Shown piece after piece: positions 26,766 to 36,069 of a DNA stretch of 64,000 nucleotides (positions within the stretch are counted from its first letter, which is position 1; every line of letters starts with the position of its first letter). This DNA comes from Pseudoxanthomonas wuyuanensis (GTDB lineage Bacteria > Pseudomonadota > Gammaproteobacteria > Xanthomonadales > Xanthomonadaceae): the NCBI RefSeq assembly GCF_900215535.1, contig NZ_OCND01000007.1, forward strand, positions 62,001 through 126,000, given 5' to 3'. The position numbers and the translations under genes were made by a program. The notes below the pieces were generated by a model. That model did not search any database and was not told the DNA's origin. It saw only the letters and a program-made list of their open reading frames with translations.

Positions 26766-27565
26766 GGCTGCGCTCCGGCGGACTGCGGCAGTTGCCAAGA
26801 CCGTTTGAGTCGCGCGTACTCGGCCTGCGGCAGCAGCACGAACACCGGTTGCGCCTGCGGTTGCAGCCACGCCAGCAGCGCCTGCATCGCTTCGGCGTCC
26901 ATGGCGGTGCAGCCGGCAGTGGCCTCGCCCGGCGCCTTCCACAGGTGAGCGAAGATGCAGCTGCCGGCGCCGGCCAGGTTGTCCGGGTTGTGCCGGATCA
27001 CCAGGCCCTGGCGATAACGCTGATCGCCATCGGCATGCAGATCGCGCCGCATCGGCTCGGTGGAACCGGCTACCGCCGCCTCGCCGACCTCATCGCGGTC
27101 GACGATGCGGTTGTACAGCGGCGAGCCGTCGACATCGATGCAGTAGTCCGAAGCGCGCATGGCCCGGTACGGCATCGCGGTATCGGCGCTGCCGGCGTAG
27201 CCGAAGGCATCGCCCAACGCGAACGCGCCAGCCGGCGCGCGGCCATCGCCTTCGCGTTTCTGCGGGCCGTGGCTTTGCAGCGGATGCAGGCCGATGCCCC
27301 AGGCCGAACCGGCGCGTCCCACCGTGATCGGCACTGCCGCGGCGACCGCCTGCCAGCGGCCATCGATCCGTTCGAAACGCTGCAGGCTGCCGTCGCTGGC
27401 ATCCCAGTCGGGGGTTATGACCAGCACCAGCTGGCCTGCATCATCCCAGGGCAACGCGTTCCCGGTTGCGGCCGCTGCAACCAACGGAAACAGCGCCAGC
27501 AGACCCGACATGCTCCAACCATGCAGGCGCCGGAGCAACGGAAGGAAACGTAAGGAACCTCGCAT
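26762..27565 (-). CDS. L,D-transpeptidase (YkuD)-fold periplasmic protein
   Basis: The 267-residue protein has an N-terminal hydrophobic export signal (about 18-36). Its catalytic-type region resembles the YkuD/ErfK group, with His207 in CIFAHLW and Cys219 in TAGCTAM. Such enzymes cut or form bonds at the third residue of peptidoglycan stem peptides, and some relatives are carboxypeptidases or amidases. The gene lies 22 bp after the RpiR regulator stop and is coupled to the permease gene. The ATG 27565 with GGAG six bases upstream is preferred over a TTG at 27571. Confidence 0.82.
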   Translation of the reverse strand: MRGSLRFLPLLRRLHGWSMSGLLALFPLVAAAATGNALPWDDAGQLVLVITPDWDASDGSLQRFERIDGRWQAVAAAVPITVGRAGSAWGIGLHPLQSHGPQKREGDGRAPAGAFALGDAFGYAGSADTAMPYRAMRASDYCIDVDGSPLYNRIVDRDEVGEAAVAGSTEPMRRDLHADGDQRYRQGLVIRHNPDNLAGAGSCIFAHLWKAPGEATAGCTAMDAEAMQALLAWLQPQAQPVFVLLPQAEYARLKRSWQLPQSAGAQP

Positions 27566-27587
27566 GCGCAACTCCGGGCAGGGCGGT

Positions 27588-28439
27588 TTACGAATCCAGC
27601 ATCTGCTGGATCCGTTCCAGGTTGATGTTGAGCTGACGATACCGGTCGGGATTGCTCTGGCACAGCAGCACGAAGACGAAATCGAGCAACGATTGCAGCG
27701 ATGAGCGGTACAGCAGTTGCTCGACGTGCGGTGCCGGATCGTGCGCCGAAATCACCAGCGCCGCATCGGCGTGCGCGCGCAGCGGGTTGGCGGTATGGCG
27801 GGTAATGGAAATGACCTTGCCTTCGCAGGCCTGGAACTGGCGGCTGACCTGCGAGAGCTGCGGCAGCTTGCCGAACTCGGAAAACATCACCAGCGTGTCG
27901 CCGGGCCGTACCGCCGACAGGTTGGCCATCATCAGGATCGGATCGGCGTGGTGGACGGTCAGCAGGCCCAGCAGCGACAGCCGCATCGCGAACTCGCGCG
28001 CGAACAGGCCGTCATCGCCCAGCCCGCAGACGAATACCTTGCCGGCCTGGTCGATCAGCCCGACGATAGCCTCGATATTGGCGCGCGGATTGAGCGAACG
28101 GGTCTCTTCCTCGGCCGCGGCCTTGCTGCGGCGCAGACCGTCCTGCAGGCGCGTAAAAACGTCCGCGTCGGCGGCGGGCTCCTGTTGCGGCACCGGCGCA
28201 CCGTCGCCGTTGCGGGCCACCGCGGTGCCGACCGAGTACTTCAGGTCCGGATAGCCCTTGAAGCCAAGCTTCTGGCTGAACTTGACCACGCTGGACTGGC
28301 TGACGCCCAGCGCGCTGGCCAGCTGCTGCGAGGAGTAGTCGCGCAGCAGGTGGGCGTTGTCGAGAATGAAATCGGCGATGCGGCGCTCGATGGCCGACAT
28401 CTGGTCGCGCTCGGATCGGATTTTTACCAGGGGCGGCAT
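27588..28439 (-). CDS. RpiR/MurR-family transcriptional regulator
   Basis: The 283-residue regulator has an N-terminal RpiR helix-turn-helix (about 1-77, SSQQLASALGVSQSSVVKFSQKLGFKGYPDLK). A C-terminal SIS domain (about 120-255, AGKVFVCGLGDDGLFAREF and VMFSEFGKLPQL) normally binds a phosphosugar. MurR, the best-known member in cell-wall metabolism, senses MurNAc-6-phosphate. Here the gene lies in the middle of the leftward arm, 52 bp after the dipeptide epimerase, so it probably controls the locus. The ligand cannot be read from the sequence. Confidence 0.9.
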   Translation of the reverse strand: MPPLVKIRSERDQMSAIERRIADFILDNAHLLRDYSSQQLASALGVSQSSVVKFSQKLGFKGYPDLKYSVGTAVARNGDGAPVPQQEPAADADVFTRLQDGLRRSKAAAEEETRSLNPRANIEAIVGLIDQAGKVFVCGLGDDGLFAREFAMRLSLLGLLTVHHADPILMMANLSAVRPGDTLVMFSEFGKLPQLSQVSRQFQACEGKVISITRHTANPLRAHADAALVISAHDPAPHVEQLLYRSSLQSLLDFVFVLLCQSNPDRYRQLNINLERIQQMLDS

Positions 28440-28491
28440 GCGAAGACCTTATCCTACCTGTGGTGATCTCACCATTGCTGACGGTCCGGCC

Positions 28492-29589
28492 TCAACCGGA
28501 GATCATTTCCAGGCCGCGGACCTCGCGGATGCCCAGGCCGGGCGCATCGGTGATCGAGATCTCCGATTCGTTGAAGATGACCCCGCCCTCGGCCGGATTG
28601 AACCGGCACAGCGACGGACCGTCCAGATCGACCTTGGTGATGGCGCCGGCCTTGGCCACCGCGACGTGCACGGCGGCCGCCACGCTGATGCTGGTTTCTA
28701 TCATGCAGCCGATCATGCACTCCACGCCGTACAGCGCGGCGATGTCGGCGATGCGGATGGCATTGGAAATGCCGCCGGTCTTCATCAGCTTGATGTTGAT
28801 GATGTCGGCCGCGCGCATCTTGATCAGGTCGATGACCTCGGTGGGTCCGAACACGCTTTCGTCGGCCATCACCGGCGTGTGCACGCGGTCGGTCACGTAC
28901 TTCAGGCCGTCGATGTCGCGCGCCTTGACCGGTTGCTCCAGCAGCTCCAGCACCACGCCGGCGTCTTCCAGATGCTGCATGGCGAACACCGCCTGCTTGG
29001 CGGTCCAGCCCTGGTTGGCGTCCAGCCGCAGCAGCGCCCGGCCTTCGACCGCCGAGTAGATGGCCTTGACACGTTCGATATCCAGGCCGATGTCCTTGCC
29101 GACCTTGATTTTCAGCGATTCGAAGCCTCGTTCGACCGCATCGATCGAATCGGCGACCATCTTGTCGATATAGTCCACGCTGATGGTGATGTCGGTGGTG
29201 ATGACCGGGTCGCCGCCGCCGAGCATCTTGTACAGCGGCGCGTTGTACAGCTGCGCCCACAGGTCGTAGACGGCGATTTCCACTGCGGCCTTGGCGCTGG
29301 TGTTGCGCTCCAGCGCGGTCTGGATCAGCTGGGTGATGTGGTTGAGGTTGGCGATTTCCTGCCCGATCAGGCGCGGACGGATGAACTTGGCGATGGCCTC
29401 GATGATGGAGCCATGGGTATCGCCGGTGATGACCGCGGTGGCCGGCGCCTCGCCATAGCCGGTATGGCCGCTGTCGGTATGCACCACGACGATGATGTCT
29501 TCCACCGTGTCGACCGTGCGCAGCGCGGTCTTGAACGGCGTTTTCAGCGGCACGCGCAGCATGCCGAACCGGATGTCGGTGATTTTCAT
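28492..29589 (-). CDS. Dipeptide epimerase (L-Ala-D/L-Glu epimerase type)
   Basis: The 365-residue enolase-superfamily enzyme has no signal, so it is cytoplasmic. The family residues are present: KxK acid/base pair K160/K162, metal ligands Asp190 (LRLDANQGW), Glu218 (LLEQP) and Asp243 (ADES), and the second-barrel lysine K267 (NIKLMKTGG). It epimerises L-Ala-D-Glu, released from murein peptides, to L-Ala-L-Glu so that it can be cut by ordinary peptidases. Specificity for other dipeptides is possible. It starts 8 bp after the NlpC/P60 gene, the same pairing as ykfB-ykfC of Bacillus. Confidence 0.92.
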   Translation of the reverse strand: MKITDIRFGMLRVPLKTPFKTALRTVDTVEDIIVVVHTDSGHTGYGEAPATAVITGDTHGSIIEAIAKFIRPRLIGQEIANLNHITQLIQTALERNTSAKAAVEIAVYDLWAQLYNAPLYKMLGGGDPVITTDITISVDYIDKMVADSIDAVERGFESLKIKVGKDIGLDIERVKAIYSAVEGRALLRLDANQGWTAKQAVFAMQHLEDAGVVLELLEQPVKARDIDGLKYVTDRVHTPVMADESVFGPTEVIDLIKMRAADIINIKLMKTGGISNAIRIADIAALYGVECMIGCMIETSISVAAAVHVAVAKAGAITKVDLDGPSLCRFNPAEGGVIFNESEISITDAPGLGIREVRGLEMISG

Positions 29590-29597
29590 GAAAGCCT

Positions 29598-31106
29598 TTA
29601 GGGACGGATTCTCTGGATGCTGTAGATGCGGTCGACGAAGCTCTTGTCGCCGTTGAACAGCAGCGGCTCCAATGGAGTCACCGCAACCGAGTTCAGCGGC
29701 GCCCGCACGATGTCGCCGCCATCGCTGCGGTAGGTGATGCCGGTGGTGTCATGGATCAGGTAGGTGTTGCCGTCTTCCTGGCCGATCACCATCATCACAT
29801 GGCCGGGGATATAGATGAGATCGCCGACCTGCAGCGTGCGCAGCGCCTGCAGGCGCTTCTCGTGGCTGTCGTTCTCATCGAACGCGATGCGGTTCAGCGC
29901 CGGGCTGACGCCCTGGTCGCGGGTATTGCGTGGCAGTTCCACGCCGAAGCTGCGGTAGACCTCGGAGACGAAGCCACTGCAGTCGCGGGTGTTGTAGGCG
30001 TGCCCCCAGCCGTAGCGTTCGCCGAGGAACTTGAAGCTCTGCGTCAGCAGGTTGGCCGGCGTCAGAGGCAGGTACTGGGTTGCCACATCCGCGGTGCGCG
30101 GCAGCAGCGCCGGCAGCAGCGTCAGCGCGCCATCGTCGCCGCGCACCGGTAACTGGATGACGTGCGAGGTATAGGGGTGCTGGCCGTTGACCGGCTTGTC
30201 GGCCGGCCAATCGGCCAGCAGCGGCACCCGCACGCCCATGTCCAGCTGCAATTCGGAAACTCCGGGTTGCTCGGGGTTGTAGACCGTGCGTACGGTGGCG
30301 CCGGTGACGATCAGCGACGGCTGCTTGCGGCCGTAGCCGAATACCGTTTCGCGCCCGCCCAGCGCGACATGGCGTTTCTCGATCCAGGCCGCATACAGGC
30401 GGCTGATCGCGAACAGCCACTGGCCGTCGCGGCTTTCGTGGATGACGACGACAGGCGTACCGGGAAACAGCGCGCTTTCCTGGAAGCGGTCGATGTCGGT
30501 GTCGCCCGGCGAACTGAATACCCGCAACCGGGTGGGAAAGGTACGCAGATCGGCGCGATGCGCCACCAGGCCGTAACGCGCCGCGGTGTAATCGGGCACT
30601 CGATCCAGCGCCAGCGCGTCCTGCAGCGAAGCCAGCGTCTCGGCCGCAACGGTCCGGCGCTGCGCGTCGAACAGCGTGCGCGTCGGTGCGGCCGAAAGCG
30701 GCGCGATCCATTCGCGGACCTGTGCGGCGCTGAAGCGGGCGGGCAACTGCTCGATGTCGTGCACCGAGCGGTCCTGCTGCTGCAATCGCGCGTTCTGCGC
30801 GGCGATGGCATCGGCATCCAGGATGACCCGGTCGGCGTGCGGTTGCCGCTGCACCCAGTACTGCGCATCCAGATGGCGGTCGGCCACACCGACCACGGCC
30901 GGTACAGGCGCCGAGCTGCGCTCGAAGGCCTGGACCGCGGGTGCGACGATCAGCAGCGCAATGGCCATCAGCAGCCAGCGCATCGCAGGCGCTGCCGGAA
31001 CATGGTGGACGGACGCAGCGGTAGCTCCACGCGGCGGCATGCGCCACGGCTGGACTTGGCCGGTCGTCATTGTGCGGACCCCGTCGGGCCGTGAGGTATG
31101 GCGCAT
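29598..31106 (-). CDS. SH3-NlpC/P60 cell-wall endopeptidase (YkfC-like)
   Basis: The 502-residue exported protein has a hydrophobic signal at about 42-60, SH3-like domains in the middle and a C-terminal NlpC/P60 domain with Cys376 in TRDCSGFVSEVYRSFG and His436 in PGHVMMVIG. The SH3-NlpC arrangement fits gamma-D-glutamyl-diamino-acid endopeptidases such as YkfC, which cut between D-Glu and meso-diaminopimelate in free muropeptides. The start at 31106 has a strong GGGGAGG. It gives an unusually long 40-residue tail before the signal, so an internal start (MRWLL at 30983) is possible. Confidence 0.88.
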   Translation of the reverse strand: MRHTSRPDGVRTMTTGQVQPWRMPPRGATAASVHHVPAAPAMRWLLMAIALLIVAPAVQAFERSSAPVPAVVGVADRHLDAQYWVQRQPHADRVILDADAIAAQNARLQQQDRSVHDIEQLPARFSAAQVREWIAPLSAAPTRTLFDAQRRTVAAETLASLQDALALDRVPDYTAARYGLVAHRADLRTFPTRLRVFSSPGDTDIDRFQESALFPGTPVVVIHESRDGQWLFAISRLYAAWIEKRHVALGGRETVFGYGRKQPSLIVTGATVRTVYNPEQPGVSELQLDMGVRVPLLADWPADKPVNGQHPYTSHVIQLPVRGDDGALTLLPALLPRTADVATQYLPLTPANLLTQSFKFLGERYGWGHAYNTRDCSGFVSEVYRSFGVELPRNTRDQGVSPALNRIAFDENDSHEKRLQALRTLQVGDLIYIPGHVMMVIGQEDGNTYLIHDTTGITYRSDGGDIVRAPLNSVAVTPLEPLLFNGDKSFVDRIYSIQRIRP

Positions 31107-31159
31107 CTTCCTCCCCTCTACTGCAAGTCGGCGGCCGCGGAGGGTGCCGGGCCGCTTGG

Positions 31160-31200
31160 AATATTTATTTCTTATAGCACAAGAATCAAGAATAAATTAT
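31160..31200. promoter_or_regulatory. AT-rich inverted repeat between the divergent arms
   Basis: ATTTATTTCTT (31163-31173) is mirrored by AAGAATAAAT (31188-31197) with one base slipped, in a stretch far richer in A/T than its surroundings. It lies 53-100 bp before the NlpC/P60 start. It could hold the promoter and an RpiR operator of the leftward arm. Confidence 0.45.
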
Positions 31201-31223
31201 TGACCAAGGCCCCGGGCCGTGTT

Positions 31224-31367
31224 AGAACCTGTTCAAAGCCTGTCGAGAGCGCAGCCAGGTGATGCGTGGCGGAGCGCAGAAAGCGCAGTGTACGTACAGG
31301 TACATGAGCATTTCGAGCACCGCACGCGCGCCAGATGGCTAGCGCAGCAAGACTTTGAACAGGTTCT
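31224..31367. mobile_element. MITE-like element, 144 bp
   Basis: Exact 15-bp terminal inverted repeats AGAACCTGTTCAAAG (31224-31238) and its complement (31353-31367) bound a 144-bp GC-rich segment with no gene. The ends and the internal ATGCTCATGTACC-type region (reverse strand) resemble a short interspersed repeat known from several proteobacteria. No target duplication is evident. An open frame running through its right end is an artefact. Confidence 0.75.
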
Positions 31368-31396
31368 TACACAACCGTGACCAGTCGGCGTGGGTG

Positions 31397-32938
31397 ATGA
31401 TCGACGTGGAAGCAAGCAGGGGCCAGCGCAATCGTTTCGTTACAGGACGGCACCGCCATTGGGTATTGCCGCGAAGACCGCGCGTGCGGCTGGCAGCCAT
31501 CCTACTCCTGGCCCTGCCCATGCTGGCCGGCGCAGAACCGGCGTCGTCGCCGATCCTGGCCGGGGTGGTGGCCGATATCGATGCCGGCCGGTTCCAACAG
31601 GCCGGGCAACGCATCGATCAGGCCCTGTCTTCGCCTGCGTTGCCGGCTTCGGCCCGGCGGGATCTGGAATTCGAACGCGAACGCATGCGCCGCATCCATC
31701 TGGATTTCGCGCTGGACCGCGAGCAGGCGCTGCAGCGCTTGCGCGCGCAGGTACCGGACGCCAGCGACGCCGAGTTCGACGCCTGGGACGATGCCGGCCT
31801 GATCGAACGGCTGGATATCGATGGCGAGCCACGTTACTTCAAGCGTGCTGTTTCCAATCTGTTTCTGCTGAGCCCGCAAACCGCCGCACGCCGCGCGCCG
31901 CCGGTGCGGCCTTTCAGCCAGGGGCCGTACGAGCGCCTGCATCCGCATCACGGTGAAATCGTGGCCGCGGCTCGTGCCAGCGGCTCGACCAGCGTGGCGC
32001 CACGGCGGCTGCAGATTACCCAGTCGCTGACCGTCTACGCCGATGCGGTGCCGGCCGGCGAAACCGTGCGCGCCTGGATTCCGTTTCCGCGGGCGATACC
32101 GGGACAGCAGGAAGACATCAGGCTGCTGGGCAGCGTGCCGGCCGCGGCCCAGGTCGCGCCGGAGGACACCCTGCAGCGCACCGCCTATCTGGAACGCACC
32201 GCACGGGCCGGCGAACCGACCCGGTTTTCGATCACCTACGAACTGACCGTCTTCGCCCGCCGCTTCGAAATCGATCCGGACAAGGTGATCGCCGCCGGCA
32301 TCGCGCCGGAGCTGGCTCCCTACATCGAAGAGCGGCCGCCGCATATCGTGTTCACGCCAGCATTGCGCCGGTTCTCGGCCGAAGTGGTTGGCGACGAAAC
32401 CCATCCCTACCGCATCGCGCAGAAGCTGTTCGCCGCGGTGGACAGAATTCCGTGGGCCGGCGCGCGCGAATATTCCACCATCTCCAACATCAGCGACTAC
32501 GCGCTGCATGCCGGCCATGCCGATTGCGGCCAGCAGACGCTGCTGCTGATCGCGTTGCTGCGGCTCAACGGCATTCCCGCGCGCTGGCAATCCGGCTGGA
32601 CCTATTCGGACCAGGACGTCGGCTACGACAACATGCACGACTGGGGCTGGCTGTACCTGGCGCCGTACGGCTGGGTGCCGATGGATGTCACCACCGGCCA
32701 GTTGGAGTCGGACGATCCGGCGTTGCGCTGGTTCTACCTGGGCGGGCTGGACGCGTACCGCATCGCCTTCAACGACGACTATTCCACCGATCTGCAGCCG
32801 GCAAAACGGCATTTCCGTTCGGAAACGGTGGACTCGCAAAGAGGGGAAGCGGAGTGGAGGGGCGGCAACCTCTACTTCGATCAATGGGACTACGACTTCG
32901 AATGGAAGATACGGCCGACAAAAAGCAGCGGCGGTTGA
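31397..32938 (+). CDS. Exported transglutaminase-like (cysteine protease-fold) protein
   Basis: The protein is about 513 residues with a hydrophobic export segment (about 30-48, LAAILLLALPMLAGA). It has a long helical/strand N-terminal region and a transglutaminase-core domain. The triad is visible: Cys377 in HADCGQQTLLLIALLR, His in NMHDWGWLYL and Asp in GWVPMDVT. Bacterial members are mostly peptidases or amidases, not cross-linkers. It leads the rightward arm, 49 bp before the TonB receptor, so a periplasmic peptide-cleaving role fits. The start is uncertain: the frame is open back into the MITE at 31355, and ATG 31397 is the first ATG outside it. Confidence 0.8.
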   Translation: MIDVEASRGQRNRFVTGRHRHWVLPRRPRVRLAAILLLALPMLAGAEPASSPILAGVVADIDAGRFQQAGQRIDQALSSPALPASARRDLEFERERMRRIHLDFALDREQALQRLRAQVPDASDAEFDAWDDAGLIERLDIDGEPRYFKRAVSNLFLLSPQTAARRAPPVRPFSQGPYERLHPHHGEIVAAARASGSTSVAPRRLQITQSLTVYADAVPAGETVRAWIPFPRAIPGQQEDIRLLGSVPAAAQVAPEDTLQRTAYLERTARAGEPTRFSITYELTVFARRFEIDPDKVIAAGIAPELAPYIEERPPHIVFTPALRRFSAEVVGDETHPYRIAQKLFAAVDRIPWAGAREYSTISNISDYALHAGHADCGQQTLLLIALLRLNGIPARWQSGWTYSDQDVGYDNMHDWGWLYLAPYGWVPMDVTTGQLESDDPALRWFYLGGLDAYRIAFNDDYSTDLQPAKRHFRSETVDSQRGEAEWRGGNLYFDQWDYDFEWKIRPTKSSGG

Positions 32939-32987
32939 CGATCAATCGGCGGTAATCACACCAGACATCTAGCAGGAGAGAGCGGGG

Positions 32988-35900
32988 ATGAAAGGCAAGA
33001 CATTCAAGAAGGCGGCGCTGTATATCGCGCTGGGGGCGTGCATGGCGTCAATGGCGCCGCTGGCGATGGCGCAGAGCGTCACCGGCGCGGTGGCCGGACG
33101 CGCAGAAGCCGGGCAGCAGATCACGGTCACCAACACTGCCACCGGTTTGATCCGCACGGTCTCGGTCGGCGCCGACGGCAGCTACCGTCTGAGCCAGTTG
33201 CCGATCGGCGATTACCGCCTGCAGGTCACCCGCGATGGCCAAAGCGTAGGTGAGCCGGTTATGGTCAACGTGTCGCTGGGCGGCACGACCACGGTTAACT
33301 TGGGCGGCGACGGCAGCGTGGTCAACCTCAATGCGATACAGGTGGTCGGTTCGCGCGTGGTCAACCGCGTGGATGTGCGGTCGACGGAATCTGCAACCAA
33401 CGTGAGCCGAGAAGAAATTGCACGTCTTCCAGTGGATCAGAGTTTGGCTTCGGTAGCTACCCTCGCACCCGGCGTAATTGGCGGCAACTCTTCCTTCGGA
33501 GGAATATCGTTTGGCGGCTCATCGGTCGCAGAGAACTCGGTATTCATCAACGGTCTCAACGTCACCGATTTCTATCGCCGACAGAGCTTCTCGTCAGCTC
33601 CGTTTGCTTTCTTCCAGGAATTCCAGGTCAAGACGGGCGGATACTCTGTGGAGTTCGGGCGCAGCACTGGTGGCGTGATCAATGCAGTGACGCGCTCTGG
33701 CAGCAACGAGTTCCAGGGTGGGGTGCAGCTGACCTTCGAGCCGGAAGCCTGGCGCTCGACAGCAGACGATCATCAGTTCCCGGACCTAAACAATGGTACT
33801 GCCTACTACAGGGCCAGCCGGGATCGGCAAACCTTCACCAAGACCAATGTCTGGGCCTCGGGGCCGGTGGTCGAGGATAAGCTGTTTCTGTTTGCGATGT
33901 TCGAGCAGCGCGATAACAAGACTGGAAACACCAACAACCTTGGCACGACTTGGTCCAGCGGCGAATCCGACAACGGATTCTGGGGAACAAAGCTGGATTG
34001 GAACATCACCGACAACCATTTGCTGGAGCTTCTGGCGTTCTCTGATGAAGGCGACTCGCAGACCAGCGTATACGGATACGACTTCGATACCGCAACGCGT
34101 GGTGCCTTGACCGGCCGCAGCATGTCGGAAAGTGGTGGGCGGAATGGATCGATCACCTACACTGGCCACTTCGGGCAGAACTTCACTGTCAAGGCGATGT
34201 ATGGCGAGAACAAGAGCAAAAGTCTGACGCGTTCGTCTGCCGACGAACTGTGCTCGCTGGTGACGATAAATTCCAGCTACAGCAGCATCTACGAAGCGAT
34301 GGGAAGGCCTACTGTAAGCTGTCATCCAGGCGGTTCGGTCGTCGATCATCATGACAAGCGGGAGGTAGGACGCCTGGACTTTGAGTGGGCGCTGGGCGAC
34401 CACTTGCTGCGGTTTGGCTGGGACCACGAGCTGATGACTACTGACCGGTCGACGCGCTATCCGGGTCCGGCTGCCATGAGCTATACCGTGTACGGTGTCA
34501 CCAATCCCGACACCGTGCTGGACAACGGGGCAACTGTTCCGGCGGGGGTGAGCGCCTATGTGATGGGGCGCCGTCGTATCGACGGTGGCGTTTTCGACAC
34601 CACGGCCAACGCCTGGTACGTGGAAGACAATTGGAGTATCACGCCTAATCTTCTGCTGAACCTCGGTTTGCGCGTCGATAACTTCAACAACAAGACCGCA
34701 GCCGGAACCAGCTTCATCAAGATTGACGACTTGGTATCTCCGCGGCTTGGCTTTTCATGGGACATGAAGGGTGACGGCAGCACCAAGCTGTTCGGCAACC
34801 TTGGCCGCTACTACCTGCCTGTCACCAACAACATCAACTTCACGTTCGCCGGCGGTCTCATCGACGAGCGGACCTTCTACGTGCTGGATGGTTGGCGCCA
34901 GGAGGTCAATCCGGTGACCGGCGGGAGCTATACCGCCCCGAACCTTGGCGCGCAGATTGGTCCGGTGGACGACCAGTACAACGTGTCGGTGGGAGATCTG
35001 CGCCAGAGCGTGGATCGTGACATCGATGCTGTGTACCAGGACGAAGCGATTCTGGGTTTCCAGAGCGCCATCAGCCAAGCCTGGTCGTGGGGTGTCAATG
35101 CCACCTACCGGCGCATGAAGAATGCGCTGGACGATATTCGCATCAACCATACACCGTGTGGCCCAACCAGTACGTTATGGCCGATCGGCAATCCGGGCAA
35201 GTCACTTACCATCTGGGGCACCACCGAGATGGGTTGCGCGACCGACGGATGGATCACTATCGATACGTCCAGGGACGGCTACCGCAAGGGCGGTAGCGGC
35301 GAGGTGGTCGGGTACTTCGAGCCCAGGCGGACCTATAAGGCGGTTGAGTTCCAGATAGACCGCGCCTGGGATGGTAAATGGGCGTTCAATGCTTCTTACC
35401 TGTGGTCCAAGTCCGAAGGCAATCACGAAGGTCCCGTCAACTCGGATACCAACTACGGCGATACCGGCATGGTCCAGCACTGGGATCATCCAGCCAACAA
35501 TGAGCGTTACGGGTATTTGTTCAATGACCGCCGGCATCAGATCAAACTGCGTGGCAGCTATACGCTGAATGAGCAATGGTCGTTCGGCAGCACATTGACG
35601 GTGCAGTCGGGTGGCCCCATCACTGCCTTCGGCGTGACGTGGCCGAACGACACTCTGGGGGCTGCCAGCTTTGTCACAGAAGGCTCCGGTGGCGGCTCCG
35701 GCTGGATCTGTGTGCAGAACTGCGCTGGATCCTACGAGCAGCGCGTCTACGAGTACTCGCCGCGTGGCGCGTTCGGCCGCATGCCCTGGACCTATAACCT
35801 GGGTGCCAATGTCACCTGGACGTTGCCGGTGGATGGCATTGATCTGAAAGCGCGCTTCTCCGTCTACAACCTGCTCAACGAGCAGGAAGTGATCAACGTC

Positions 35901-36008
35901 CGTGGACGTTACGAAGCCAACCCCGGCGTCTATAGGCCGACGTTTGCCACAGGCACCCGCTGGCAATCCCCACGCTATGCCCAGTTGGTGGTGACCTGGA
36001 ACTTCTGA
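32988..36008 (+). CDS. TonB-dependent outer-membrane receptor, Oar-like
   Basis: The 1006-residue outer-membrane receptor has a signal peptide (cleavage near AMA-QS) and a carboxypeptidase-regulatory-like beta domain (about 30-105) as in Oar-type receptors. A plug domain (about 115-240, with LAPGVIGG and SSVAENSVFINGLNVTDFY) precedes a long barrel ending in an aromatic (VVTWNF). It would import a bulky ligand using TonB energy. Context points to peptidoglycan fragments or peptides. From about 33,380 base use is less GC-biased than in neighbouring genes. The start follows GGAGAGAG. Confidence 0.9.
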   Translation: MKGKTFKKAALYIALGACMASMAPLAMAQSVTGAVAGRAEAGQQITVTNTATGLIRTVSVGADGSYRLSQLPIGDYRLQVTRDGQSVGEPVMVNVSLGGTTTVNLGGDGSVVNLNAIQVVGSRVVNRVDVRSTESATNVSREEIARLPVDQSLASVATLAPGVIGGNSSFGGISFGGSSVAENSVFINGLNVTDFYRRQSFSSAPFAFFQEFQVKTGGYSVEFGRSTGGVINAVTRSGSNEFQGGVQLTFEPEAWRSTADDHQFPDLNNGTAYYRASRDRQTFTKTNVWASGPVVEDKLFLFAMFEQRDNKTGNTNNLGTTWSSGESDNGFWGTKLDWNITDNHLLELLAFSDEGDSQTSVYGYDFDTATRGALTGRSMSESGGRNGSITYTGHFGQNFTVKAMYGENKSKSLTRSSADELCSLVTINSSYSSIYEAMGRPTVSCHPGGSVVDHHDKREVGRLDFEWALGDHLLRFGWDHELMTTDRSTRYPGPAAMSYTVYGVTNPDTVLDNGATVPAGVSAYVMGRRRIDGGVFDTTANAWYVEDNWSITPNLLLNLGLRVDNFNNKTAAGTSFIKIDDLVSPRLGFSWDMKGDGSTKLFGNLGRYYLPVTNNINFTFAGGLIDERTFYVLDGWRQEVNPVTGGSYTAPNLGAQIGPVDDQYNVSVGDLRQSVDRDIDAVYQDEAILGFQSAISQAWSWGVNATYRRMKNALDDIRINHTPCGPTSTLWPIGNPGKSLTIWGTTEMGCATDGWITIDTSRDGYRKGGSGEVVGYFEPRRTYKAVEFQIDRAWDGKWAFNASYLWSKSEGNHEGPVNSDTNYGDTGMVQHWDHPANNERYGYLFNDRRHQIKLRGSYTLNEQWSFGSTLTVQSGGPITAFGVTWPNDTLGAASFVTEGSGGGSGWICVQNCAGSYEQRVYEYSPRGAFGRMPWTYNLGANVTWTLPVDGIDLKARFSVYNLLNEQEVINVRGRYEANPGVYRPTFATGTRWQSPRYAQLVVTWNF

Positions 36009-36069
36009 GCAACGACGGGCACTCCGGCATCGTGCCGGAGTGCCAGGTACCGAGGTACGGAACTACCGG

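Noticed and set aside
31355..31396. Upstream extension of the transglutaminase-like protein into the MITE
   Set aside because: The TTG start is made by the terminal repeat sequence itself. No ribosome site is present and the residues precede the export signal needlessly.
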